Shown here in pieces: positions 1 to 7,441 of a stretch of 8,683 nucleotides of DNA. A program made the position numbers and the translations under genes. Location of the stretch: contig URTH01000065.1 of the NCBI GenBank assembly GCA_900550775.1, positions 1-8,683 on the forward strand, in the 5' to 3' direction. Source of the DNA: an uncultured Eubacteriales bacterium (lineage in GTDB: Bacteria; Bacillota; Clostridia; Monoglobales; Monoglobaceae). The number at the start of each line of letters is the position of its first letter. The stretch's first letter is position 1. The notes beneath the pieces were generated by a model, which did not search any database, had not been told where the DNA came from, and worked only from the letters and a program-made list of their open reading frames with translations.

Positions 1-6
1 AAAAAT

Positions 7-14
7 CTCCCCTT
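7..14 (-). promoter_or_regulatory. Probable ribosome binding site of the next gene beyond the left edge
   Basis: Read on the minus strand, the 24 nt after the kinase stop codon contain AAGGGGAG, followed by a T-rich stretch that runs to the window edge 6 nt later. This fits a Shine-Dalgarno site whose start codon lies just outside the window. No stem followed by a T run is present, so it does not look like a terminator. The inference is that the operon continues to the left. The start codon itself cannot be seen. Confidence 0.5.
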
Positions 15-24
15 CCGCCGTTGT

Positions 25-2622
25 CTATTCTTGATGATTCTTTCCTAAAGTCTCCAAAATCACACGCACCATATTGTTTGCATGGAGCGGTTTTGCAAGA
101 TGCGCATTCATACCAGCATTTCGGCATTCCTGCACATCCGTCTCATAGGTATTTGCGGTCAGTGCGATAATCGGTATGCGCTTGCTGCCCGGATTTTCGG
201 CCGCTCGGATCGCACGTGTTGCCTCAATCCCGTTAAGGCGCGGCATCATCAGATCCATCAAAATAACATCAAATGTACCGGGTGCGAATTTCTTCCACAA
301 TTTTACGGCCTCTTCTCCGTCTTTGGCTCTTACAACAGAGGCACCGGCATTGGTTAAAATAAATTCCGCGATTTCCATATTGAGCGGATTATCTTCTGCC
401 AGCAAAATGCTGATTCCGCAAAGTGCAGATTCCGGTTGACCGGCGGAGGCTGCCTCCTCTGCCTCTGCCGGTTTTACGCGGTCGGACGGCCCCTGATTTT
501 CATCTTGTGCAATCGCAATGGGGAGCAAAATGGTAAAACAGCTGCCTTTTCCCTTTTCGCTCTCGACCTTGATTTCGCCGTGCATACTATCGACCATCTT
601 CTTTACAATGGAAAGCCCCAGTCCGATCCCGTCATAATCGGGGCTCACACGCTGTTCCTCTCTGGCAAAGGGTTCAAACATATGCTCTTGAAACGCTTTG
701 CTCATACCGACCCCATTGTCACGGCAGACAAAGCGAACCATCGATGCTCCGTCTTTGACACCGGTTTCCGTACAGGATACACAGATGGTTCCGCCCGGCT
801 TTGTGTACTTTACCGCGTTACTTAAAACGTTTAACAAAATCTGCTTGACGCAAAGCTTACACCCGATCAGATTCGGATGCTGCGTCACGGTTTCCTCCGG
901 CTTAAAATGGATCTCTTTCTCATCCGCCAGCACCTCAATGACAGAGTAAATTTCCGCAACGGATTCCGGCAGTGTAAACGGCGCCTCTTTTGCCGCAAAG
1001 TTCCCGGAGTCGAGTTTATTCATAGTCAAGACATCGTTTACCAATTCCAGCAGCAATGCAGACGCATCTGCCACCTTGTTCCGGCAGTATTCCTGCTTTT
1101 TGACATCGTCGGGGTAGGCCTTGCCGATTTCAAGCATACCGAAAATCGCGTTAATCGGCGTGCGGATATCATGGCTCATCCGCCGCAGAAATTCCGTCTT
1201 TGCCTGATTGGCCCTGACCGCCTCCGCGGTTGTCTTTTTCAGGCGTTCCTGGTATGCAAACTCTGTCTCCTTTTGCTCACTGATGTTTCTGACAACCACA
1301 ACTGCGGAAAGTACATTGTTGTTTTTATCCCGCTCCTTCGGGATAATAATTTCACGCATCCAGTGGTTATCCGTTGTTTTATAAATGCATTCCACATAAT
1401 CCTTGGATTTTAACCGTTCGCCAAGTGTGTCAAGATCCGCAAACGTATGATGCAAATCCCGGTATTCCGCATCGATGTGTTTTGTCAGCACCTTCTCGAT
1501 GGCGTCACTTAACCGAATCTTTTTATGCTCCCATTTGGTATTTTGAATCTCTTCTGTCACACCGGGCGACGCCTTAATGACCTCAAATGTCTTTTCCTTT
1601 AAATCCAATAAAATATTGGTCTCATAAATCATGCTGATGGCACGAATCGTCTCAAACTGACTGTGCAGCGCGATTAAATACTTTTTTTCATTCTTGCTCC
1701 GGAAGATGTAAAAAAGCAGACAAAGCAGCGTATAAATAAACACGACATAAAAGACGCCCTTTGCCCGAAGCTGAAAAACTTCTTGCTCAGGGTAACATAT
1801 GTAAATGTCATTATATCTATATTTTGATTTTCCGGCGTAGTATTTGCGGCCGTTATCCTCAATCTTTATAAACCCGTTCTTTGGTTCGGCCGCGTTGATT
1901 TTTTGGATCCATTCCACATCGGAAACCGGCTTTCCTTGCAGACTTTTGTCATTGGATCCCTGTACGGCATAGGCGTTTGTCACGGCGATGATACCGTTTC
2001 TGTCAACAATGTAGCCGTCGAGCAGGTTTTCGATCGAAACCTGGCTGAGCACCATAATCTCATAATCCTGATACCGATAGCAGCAGACAAGCCCCTTTTT
2101 GTCCAGTCTGGCAAGCACGGCTACATCGTAATACTTTCCCCCGATGCCCAATCGCTCCGCATAAATTTTAGCCGGGTAGTCGAGAATATCCGTCACAACC
2201 TTATCACTGAAAAGATGCTTTAGATCATGATACCCGACATCCACCTTGGAATACGAATATTCCTCATTCAGCGCCCCATCCAGCAGGATGACGCCGGAGA
2301 TTCTCTGCTCCTTGGTATATTCCTTTAAAAAATCATAACCAAACTGCTGATAGCTCGTTTCTAAATCCCTGCTGATTTCTTCCGTCTGTTCGGTCAGCCG
2401 GATCAGACTTTTCACCTTGTCGGCGGCCACGACTTCCTCGTAGCTCATGCACTGATTTTGAATATGTTTGACCGTCTTTTGCATAGAAGTCTCGGTGTCT
2501 TTGATGTCTGCATTTCCGTAAAAAACAAAGGCGGCCGCGGCCAGAATTACACCGATTAAAACAGCTGTAAAAAGGTAACGGCTCCCACGAAACCGCCACT
2601 TAAAAAACGCCCTTTTCGCCAC
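25..2622 (-). CDS. Membrane hybrid sensor histidine kinase (Cache-like, PAS, HisKA, HATPase, receiver)
   Basis: This is an 865-residue hybrid histidine kinase. It should sense an extracellular cue, autophosphorylate on histidine and pass the phosphoryl group to its own receiver. Residues 16-35 are a first membrane helix. Residues 36-288 form an extracellular domain whose distal half (about 203-285) resembles a Cache fold, and 289-307 are a second helix. A PAS-like domain spans about 325-450, with a coiled linker at 447-475. The HisKA box is at 480-491, with phospho-acceptor H484 in SHDIRTP. The ATPase domain has N598/N602, DNGVGM at 635-640 and GIGLGL at 665-670. An acidic, Ala-rich linker (about 706-735) leads to a receiver with E743/D744, phospho-acceptor D790, T822 and K844-P845, all intact. 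No Hpt domain is present. The start is GTG, chosen because AAGGAG lies 8 nt upstream; the nearby ATG at 2627-2629 is out of frame. The gene begins 3 nt after the binding-protein stop, so the two are probably translationally coupled. The kinase class is near certain; the ligand is unknown. Confidence 0.95.
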   Translation of the reverse strand: MAKRAFFKWRFRGSRYLFTAVLIGVILAAAAFVFYGNADIKDTETSMQKTVKHIQNQCMSYEEVVAADKVKSLIRLTEQTEEISRDLETSYQQFGYDFLKEYTKEQRISGVILLDGALNEEYSYSKVDVGYHDLKHLFSDKVVTDILDYPAKIYAERLGIGGKYYDVAVLARLDKKGLVCCYRYQDYEIMVLSQVSIENLLDGYIVDRNGIIAVTNAYAVQGSNDKSLQGKPVSDVEWIQKINAAEPKNGFIKIEDNGRKYYAGKSKYRYNDIYICYPEQEVFQLRAKGVFYVVFIYTLLCLLFYIFRSKNEKKYLIALHSQFETIRAISMIYETNILLDLKEKTFEVIKASPGVTEEIQNTKWEHKKIRLSDAIEKVLTKHIDAEYRDLHHTFADLDTLGERLKSKDYVECIYKTTDNHWMREIIIPKERDKNNNVLSAVVVVRNISEQKETEFAYQERLKKTTAEAVRANQAKTEFLRRMSHDIRTPINAIFGMLEIGKAYPDDVKKQEYCRNKVADASALLLELVNDVLTMNKLDSGNFAAKEAPFTLPESVAEIYSVIEVLADEKEIHFKPEETVTQHPNLIGCKLCVKQILLNVLSNAVKYTKPGGTICVSCTETGVKDGASMVRFVCRDNGVGMSKAFQEHMFEPFAREEQRVSPDYDGIGLGLSIVKKMVDSMHGEIKVESEKGKGSCFTILLPIAIAQDENQGPSDRVKPAEAEEAASAGQPESALCGISILLAEDNPLNMEIAEFILTNAGASVVRAKDGEEAVKLWKKFAPGTFDVILMDLMMPRLNGIEATRAIRAAENPGSKRIPIIALTANTYETDVQECRNAGMNAHLAKPLHANNMVRVILETLGKNHQE

Positions 2623-2625
2623 CGA

Positions 2626-3465
2626 TCATTCTCCTTCCGTTGTAAGCTCTGCCATTGACTCCTCTGTCAGCATATTGCGATACCTCTCCACAATACGGTC
2701 AATGGTTCCGTCCTCTTTCATCTCCGCAAGGGCGGCGGACAGTGTCTCAACCACCGTACTGTCGTATTCTTTGGAAAACGCAACCCCAAGATCGGAAATC
2801 ATCAGCGGCTGATTTAAGATCCGATAATGCTCCTTCGCGTTTTTGCAGTAACTCATCAGCAGCATCTCGTGTCCTGCACATGCATCGACATACCCCTTGC
2901 GCAACGCCGCAAAGGTTTCCTCCGGCTTAGTAAAACTGTATACCTGTCCGACGGCCGGGATTTCATCCGCCGTGTGTTCTAAAAACATTTTTTCGGGCTG
3001 GGTGGTTGCCTCTACCGCAACCTCTCTGCCCTCTAAATCAGAAAGCCGGTATATCTTACTGTCGGCACGCACCGCCACCACCTGCCGGCTGGTAAGATAG
3101 GGGCCGGCCCACTGATAAAGATCTTCCCTGCCGTTCATCGAAAAGCTTCCCCAGGCACAATCAATCTTACCCTGTGCCAGATCATTGTCCTTTTCGCTCC
3201 ATTTGATTTTTATAAATTCGATCTCATAGCCAATCCGTCTGCCGGCCTCCTTTGCAATCTCCACATCGATACCGGCATAACCGCCCTGCTGATCCATGTA
3301 AACATAGGGCTCGTATTCGTCGCTGCCGGCGATCAGCTTTTTGACTGCCGGCTTTTCCTGATCCAAATTATTTTGCCGTGCGCAGCCGCACAGCGCAGTA
3401 AGCATGATAAGACTCAAAAAGAAAATCGTTATGCTTTTGAGTCCCGATTTTCTCGTTGGATTCAT
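2626..3465 (-). CDS. Family-3 extracellular solute-binding lipoprotein (likely sensory partner of the kinase)
   Basis: This is a 279-residue type II periplasmic-binding-fold protein of the SBP_bac_3 (amino-acid-binding) family. Residues 1-28 form a lipoprotein signal: a basic N-terminus, a hydrophobic core at 11-25, then LCGC with the predicted lipidated C28. The mature protein would be anchored on the outer face of the membrane. The family signature GYAGIDVEIAKEAGRRIG is at 62-79. R113 sits where the ligand carboxylate-binding arginine normally lies, and AGPY at 120-123 matches the usual S-x-PY stretch. GYVDAC at 191-196 is the second-lobe motif, but H199 occupies the position where an aspartate usually holds an alpha-amino group. 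The start is ATG with GGGAGG 9 nt upstream. No permease or ATPase gene lies next to it; instead it sits 21 nt after the c-di-GMP gene and 3 nt before the hybrid kinase. A role in signalling rather than uptake is therefore inferred. It could still serve an ABC transporter encoded elsewhere. Confidence 0.9.
   Translation of the reverse strand: MNPTRKSGLKSITIFFLSLIMLTALCGCARQNNLDQEKPAVKKLIAGSDEYEPYVYMDQQGGYAGIDVEIAKEAGRRIGYEIEFIKIKWSEKDNDLAQGKIDCAWGSFSMNGREDLYQWAGPYLTSRQVVAVRADSKIYRLSDLEGREVAVEATTQPEKMFLEHTADEIPAVGQVYSFTKPEETFAALRKGYVDACAGHEMLLMSYCKNAKEHYRILNQPLMISDLGVAFSKEYDSTVVETLSAALAEMKEDGTIDRIVERYRNMLTEESMAELTTEGE
2631..2636 (-). promoter_or_regulatory. Ribosome binding site that fixes the kinase GTG start
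   Basis: AAGGAG on the minus strand lies 8 nt before the GTG at 2620-2622. It is embedded in the last sense codons of the solute-binding gene, so ribosomes finishing that gene are placed to re-initiate on the kinase. Confidence 0.75.
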
Positions 3466-3474
3466 GAAAAGTTT

Positions 3475-3480
3475 CCTCCC
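3475..3480 (-). promoter_or_regulatory. Ribosome binding site of the solute-binding lipoprotein gene
   Basis: GGGAGG on the minus strand lies 9 nt before the ATG at 3463-3465, within the 21-nt gap after the c-di-GMP gene. It supports this start. The gap is too short for a convincing promoter, which favours cotranscription. Confidence 0.75.
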
Positions 3481-3486
3481 GATCCT

Positions 3487-5862
3487 TTAGTTATTTTCAT
3501 CATCCATATTCTTAATCAATTCATCCTGAATCTCACAAAGGCATTGCAGTAAAATAGGGTTAAAAGTGCCGCACTCCCCGTCTAAGATCATCTGCATCGC
3601 TTTTTCGTGCGAAAACGCCTCTTTATAGACGCGCTTGCTGATCAGTGCGTCATAAACATCGGCAAGCGATACCACCTGTGCGGAAATCGGAATCTCATCG
3701 CCGCGCAGCCCGTCCGGATAACCGCCGCCGTCATAGCGTTCGTGATGCCATCTGGATATTTCCATTGCGGTTTTGATCAGCGCCTCTTTGGTGTAAAGCT
3801 TTAAACCCTTCAGGATATTTTCACCGATGACGGTGTGAGTTTTCATTGTTTCAAATTCCTGCGGCGTCAGCTTTCCGGGTTTGTTTAAGATCTTTCTGGA
3901 TATGCCGATTTTTCCGATGTCGTGCAATGCCGATGCCGTTGTGATTAAAGCGCGGTCCTCCCAGGTAAGCCGGTATTTTTCTCCCTTTGTAATCAGCCGC
4001 TCTAACAGCAGTTTGGTAATCGCGTTGATGTGCAATACGTGCATCCCGCTTTCGCCGTTTCTGAATTCGACAATCTGACTTAAAACATCGACCATCATGC
4101 GGTTGTTTTTCTCCCGTTCGGCGGCCTGACGCGTCAAAAGCGCGATAAGCCGTCTTTGCTTGGAGTACAGTTTTATGGTATTGTACACGCGCTGATACAC
4201 GGTTTTGGCATCAAACGGTCTGCTGATATAGTCGGCAACACCCAACCCGTAGGCACGTTGAATATACGCGTCCGAGTCCGCGCCGGAAATCATCACGACC
4301 GGGATATCCTCTATCATATGTCCACGGTTCATCGCCGCCAAAACCTCAAAACCGTCCATTTTTGGCATGACAATGTCAAGAAGCACAAGCGATATACCGG
4401 TTCCGTATTCCTGGAGTATTTTCAGGCACTCCGCGCCGTTTTCCGCCTCCAGAATCCGAAATTCCCCGGACAGCATCTGAGAGAGCATGGCGCGGTTTAA
4501 TGCGGAATCATCCACGATCAAAACCTGCTGCCGCAGCGATGACAACGCCGCGGCATCGGAGGATAGTCCATTTTCCGCCAGCGCCGTTTTTTCGGTAACG
4601 ACCATATTCTTTTTGTTTTTTGCAAGGTACATCAGCTTGTCCGCCCGTAAAACTGCTTCTTCCACGGTCTCATCGTCTGCAAGCACGCCACCGATGCTGA
4701 CCGAAATCCGCAGTCCCTGGTACCCCTCAACTCTTGCCAGATCAACTTCGTTTTGTATTTTGTGCAGCCGATCCTCAAAATGGTCTTCCGATATCTCAGG
4801 CAGGATCAGGACAAATTCATCACCGCCGTAACGAACCAAAATATCAGACGGCTCAATATGAGCCCGTATCGTATGCACAAGTGTTGTCAGCGCAAGATCA
4901 CCGCCGCTGTGTCCAAACGTATCGTTGGTCAGTTTAAAGTCATCCAAATCAATAATGGCAACACCGGCCGAGATTTTAAGTTTTTTGATTTTCTCTTCAA
5001 AATATTTGCGGTTTCGCACGCCGGTTAAGGCGTCATTGTAGGTTTCCTTTTTAAAATGTTTAATCTGATCGTCGTATTCCTTGATGATATCGCTGACATC
5101 GATTTTTGCAACCGTGATAATCTCTTTTTCCGGGTCAAGATAACGGAAAATCAGCTTTTTATAAGACAGGCTTCCGTTTTTATCCACCATCGTGATGTAA
5201 ATAATGTATTTATCGGTATTCACCAGCGCACGCTTTACATTGGCGAGCCGCATATTGTTGTAAAGCACCTCTACCTCGTCCGGCACTGCATTTCGTTTTA
5301 AAAATTCACGGATCATGATGTCATACTTAAAATCACAATCCACCGGCGAAATCTCCGGGTTTCGGTCGTGCAGCACATACTCCCCGGTTTTTTCCTCGAT
5401 GTAAACGATGTTTTCAAACACATTTTCCGCAACACGGTAGAGCGCATTATCCTTGATCTCGTTATAAATATTGACACTGGATATCATAAGCAGCGTATCG
5501 CTCCAGCGGTCAATGACAACCTTGTGCCATTGCAGTTCGCCGTTCTGATCCCGAAATCTTAACTGAAATTCTGCGCTTTGTTCTTCCCCGGCGCAAAAAT
5601 TACGCAGCGCCTCTTTACTGAGATACTCATCCCATTTTGCAAAGTCCACATGAAAAAGCTGGGTGTCTTTAAAATAATCCGTCAGTGCGTCCGCCTCGCA
5701 CCAGCCGCCGTCGTATCGGTGCGCCAGCGAATCGTAGTAAATATATATCTTTTCATTTTTTAAACTGTATTCCCAGATAGAATCCGCATAATGTCTCGCC
5801 GTTTGAATCCATCGGTTTTCCTTTAAGCGTTTTACCGATAAATTTTCTTCCTTTTTTGTCAT
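3487..5862 (-). CDS. c-di-GMP signalling fusion: PAS-like, GGDEF, receiver, HD-GYP
   Basis: This is a 791-residue soluble protein with no membrane segment, expected to make and/or hydrolyse cyclic di-GMP. Residues 1-265 look like two PAS-like modules (about 20-135 and 140-262) of no family I can name. The GGDEF domain (about 270-425) has DALTG at 277-281, metal-site D305, N313/D314 and an intact GGDEF at 346-350. The inhibitory I-site reads EPSD at 337-340 instead of RxxD. A receiver domain (about 445-565) has D451/D452, phospho-acceptor D496 and S526, but R548 replaces the usual lysine before proline. The HD-GYP domain (about 585-785) has H608, HDIGK at 647-651, H676, HHE at 706-708, GYP at 714-716 and D735, so the metal-binding set appears complete. 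The start is ATG with GAGGTG 8 nt upstream. It lies between the flippase and the binding-protein gene. Both enzymatic sites look usable; which activity dominates cannot be read from sequence. Confidence 0.95.
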   Translation of the reverse strand: MTKKEENLSVKRLKENRWIQTARHYADSIWEYSLKNEKIYIYYDSLAHRYDGGWCEADALTDYFKDTQLFHVDFAKWDEYLSKEALRNFCAGEEQSAEFQLRFRDQNGELQWHKVVIDRWSDTLLMISSVNIYNEIKDNALYRVAENVFENIVYIEEKTGEYVLHDRNPEISPVDCDFKYDIMIREFLKRNAVPDEVEVLYNNMRLANVKRALVNTDKYIIYITMVDKNGSLSYKKLIFRYLDPEKEIITVAKIDVSDIIKEYDDQIKHFKKETYNDALTGVRNRKYFEEKIKKLKISAGVAIIDLDDFKLTNDTFGHSGGDLALTTLVHTIRAHIEPSDILVRYGGDEFVLILPEISEDHFEDRLHKIQNEVDLARVEGYQGLRISVSIGGVLADDETVEEAVLRADKLMYLAKNKKNMVVTEKTALAENGLSSDAAALSSLRQQVLIVDDSALNRAMLSQMLSGEFRILEAENGAECLKILQEYGTGISLVLLDIVMPKMDGFEVLAAMNRGHMIEDIPVVMISGADSDAYIQRAYGLGVADYISRPFDAKTVYQRVYNTIKLYSKQRRLIALLTRQAAEREKNNRMMVDVLSQIVEFRNGESGMHVLHINAITKLLLERLITKGEKYRLTWEDRALITTASALHDIGKIGISRKILNKPGKLTPQEFETMKTHTVIGENILKGLKLYTKEALIKTAMEISRWHHERYDGGGYPDGLRGDEIPISAQVVSLADVYDALISKRVYKEAFSHEKAMQMILDGECGTFNPILLQCLCEIQDELIKNMDDENN

Positions 5863-5870
5863 GGTATCGT

Positions 5871-5876
5871 CACCTC
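5871..5876 (-). promoter_or_regulatory. Ribosome binding site of the c-di-GMP fusion gene
   Basis: GAGGTG on the minus strand lies 8 nt before the ATG at 5860-5862, inside the widest gap of the window (48 nt). The gap has no terminator hairpin. I found no convincing sigma-A promoter there: a CATAAT occurs at a -10-like place but has no acceptable -35. Confidence 0.65.
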
Positions 5877-5880
5877 GAAC

Positions 5881-5919
5881 GTATTATGAAACAAGCTCCG
5901 CCGCCGTGTCTTACGAAAC
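5881..5919 (-). repeat. Pair of imperfect 12-bp direct repeats between flippase and c-di-GMP genes
   Basis: On the minus strand GTTTCGTAAGAC (5908-5919) and GTTTCATAATAC (5881-5892) match at 10 of 12 bases, with a 27-bp centre-to-centre distance. The first copy includes the flippase stop codon. They could be regulator half-sites, but a match of this quality can also occur by chance. Confidence 0.3.
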
Positions 5920-7440
5920 CGTCCGTTTTTTCAAGACACTTCGCCCCAGTGAAAACATATAGCGAAACGCGTCGGTTTTCGCAAAAAGCAGGGTATTTGC
6001 CGCGAGCGGAAGCAGTGCAGAAACAAACGCGGCCGCCATAAACGCAAGATACGGATTGGACACAATGCCGCCGATCCTGCCGGCAAGTTCCTGCGTCACT
6101 ATACATTCTATCACAGTTACGGCGAAAAACAATAGATTTTTTAATAAAATTTGATAAAAATGCATTTTTAAAAACCTGCGGTAAAAAAGAATCACCTTCA
6201 AAATAAACTGAATGACATAGGTTGCCGAGGTTCCAAGCAGAATACCGGCCATTCCGATGCGCTTTCCGAGCAGAAACGAAATCAAAAGGTTCATTCCCGA
6301 TCCGATCAGAGAAATATATTTGTCATAGCGAAACAGTCCTGCCGCCGCGACAAAGTTCCATATCGGAATATCGACGGTTGACATGTACAAGTTAAAAATG
6401 CAGATAAAGACCGTCACACGATGGAGTAGCAGCCCCTCGCCGAAGGCAAGCGTAATAAAGGGATCGATCAGCCCGGTTAAGCAGCAGGCACAGAACGATG
6501 CCAGATAAAACATCAAAAACATCAGCCGGTTCAGCACGACATGAATATGTTTGGGCGGCTCGGTCGCTATCAGGTTGCCGACGCTGCCGCGCATGGCCGA
6601 CGCCAGTTGTTTTAAGGTTGCCGTCAGGGTTCCGAGGATAATATTGTAGTTGGAATACAGTCCCGTCTGCACCGTACCGACAAATGCGTTGATTAAAATA
6701 CTGTCGGTCGAAGTGGTAATCACTCCGGAAACCTTACCGATAAATATGTTTTTGACGTCCTTGGCAATCGCGATATTTTCCTCTTTGGGAAGTGATGCAC
6801 AATGCTTTTTTAAATAGGGATACATCCGATCCACTTTTTGGGAAATCAACAAATTTTCAGCTACGGTGCTGACAATCAGCAAAACCAGATAGCAGGCAAG
6901 CTCACGGGTCAGTTTGAGCACGATAATCCCGGCAACGATAGTAAAAATCTTATAGCACAAATCAAAAATGGTGATGATATACTGTTTTTGATCGGCCGAG
7001 AGCATCGAGCGCTTATAGGTAAAAAGATAGGACGAGGTCGTCTGCAGCAAAAACAGAACAAAGATGATGCGGATATAACGCGCGGAATAATCGGTATCCG
7101 AGACAATGCGGTGCATGAACGGCAAAAGAGAAAGACCCAGCAAAAATATCACCGCCGCGATGATGCGGTAGATGTTTCGGTAGGTGTGCATCAGTCTCGC
7201 GATCTGTTTTTGATCGTTTGCCGCAATCGGCGCATACATATGATAGACAATGGCGGTGCCAATCCCCAATTCTGCAAGGGAAAGCATGGTAATCACACTG
7301 GTTAAAAGGGCGTTTAACCCAACGCCCTCCACGCCGATGGTATCAATCATGACCCTGCGCGAAAACAGGCTCAGGATACACACGATGACCTGCTGCAGGA
7401 TTCCCCATATGGAATTTTTCAGTGTTGCCAAGCTGCGCAT
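5911..7440 (-). CDS. Polysaccharide flippase, Wzx-like (MATE/MVF fold)
   Basis: This is a 509-residue integral membrane protein likely to translocate a lipid-linked oligosaccharide across the cytoplasmic membrane. About 12-14 hydrophobic segments are visible, for example near 12-27, 42-66, 92-110, 121-142, 155-175, 180-200, 236-256, 303-328, 342-365, 376-396, 398-420, 432-450 and 464-486. The N-terminus (LKNSIWGILQQVIVCILSLF, then RRVMIDTIGVEGVGLNALL) has the form common to oligosaccharide flippases of Firmicutes, including the L-G-V/E-G-x-G-L turn after helix 1. The length is normal for the family (about 450-520). The ATG lies 1 nt after the glycosyltransferase stop (TAACATG), with GGGG 10 nt upstream inside that gene, so translational coupling is likely. 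Function rests on fold and neighbourhood; the glycan substrate cannot be told. Confidence 0.88.
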   Translation of the reverse strand: MRSLATLKNSIWGILQQVIVCILSLFSRRVMIDTIGVEGVGLNALLTSVITMLSLAELGIGTAIVYHMYAPIAANDQKQIARLMHTYRNIYRIIAAVIFLLGLSLLPFMHRIVSDTDYSARYIRIIFVLFLLQTTSSYLFTYKRSMLSADQKQYIITIFDLCYKIFTIVAGIIVLKLTRELACYLVLLIVSTVAENLLISQKVDRMYPYLKKHCASLPKEENIAIAKDVKNIFIGKVSGVITTSTDSILINAFVGTVQTGLYSNYNIILGTLTATLKQLASAMRGSVGNLIATEPPKHIHVVLNRLMFLMFYLASFCACCLTGLIDPFITLAFGEGLLLHRVTVFICIFNLYMSTVDIPIWNFVAAAGLFRYDKYISLIGSGMNLLISFLLGKRIGMAGILLGTSATYVIQFILKVILFYRRFLKMHFYQILLKNLLFFAVTVIECIVTQELAGRIGGIVSNPYLAFMAAAFVSALLPLAANTLLFAKTDAFRYMFSLGRSVLKKRTVS

Positions 7441-7441
7441 G

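Noticed and set aside
877..1413. A 178-codon open frame on the plus strand inside the kinase gene
   Set aside because: It lies wholly antisense to the PAS, HisKA and ATPase coding region, shows no recognisable domain, and reads as a shadow of that gene. The same holds for the other plus-strand frames in the window.
2626..3465. Reading the binding protein as part of an amino-acid ABC importer
   Set aside because: No permease or ATPase gene is present in the window, and both flanking genes are signalling genes. The possibility of an importer encoded elsewhere remains open.
5863..5910. Possible promoter or terminator in the 48-nt gap
   Set aside because: There is no GC stem followed by a T run. 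CATAAT has no matching -35 at 16-18 bp, and the TTGAAA further upstream has no matching -10.
5870..6106. A 78-codon minus-strand frame overlapping the flippase end and the gap before the c-di-GMP gene
   Set aside because: It overlaps the flippase coding end in another frame, shows no convincing ribosome site, and has a composition typical of an out-of-frame reading.
6838..7305. A 155-codon plus-strand open frame opposite the flippase
   Set aside because: Its product is rich in charged and polar residues mirrored from the hydrophobic codons of the flippase, and it has no family features. It is an antisense artefact.
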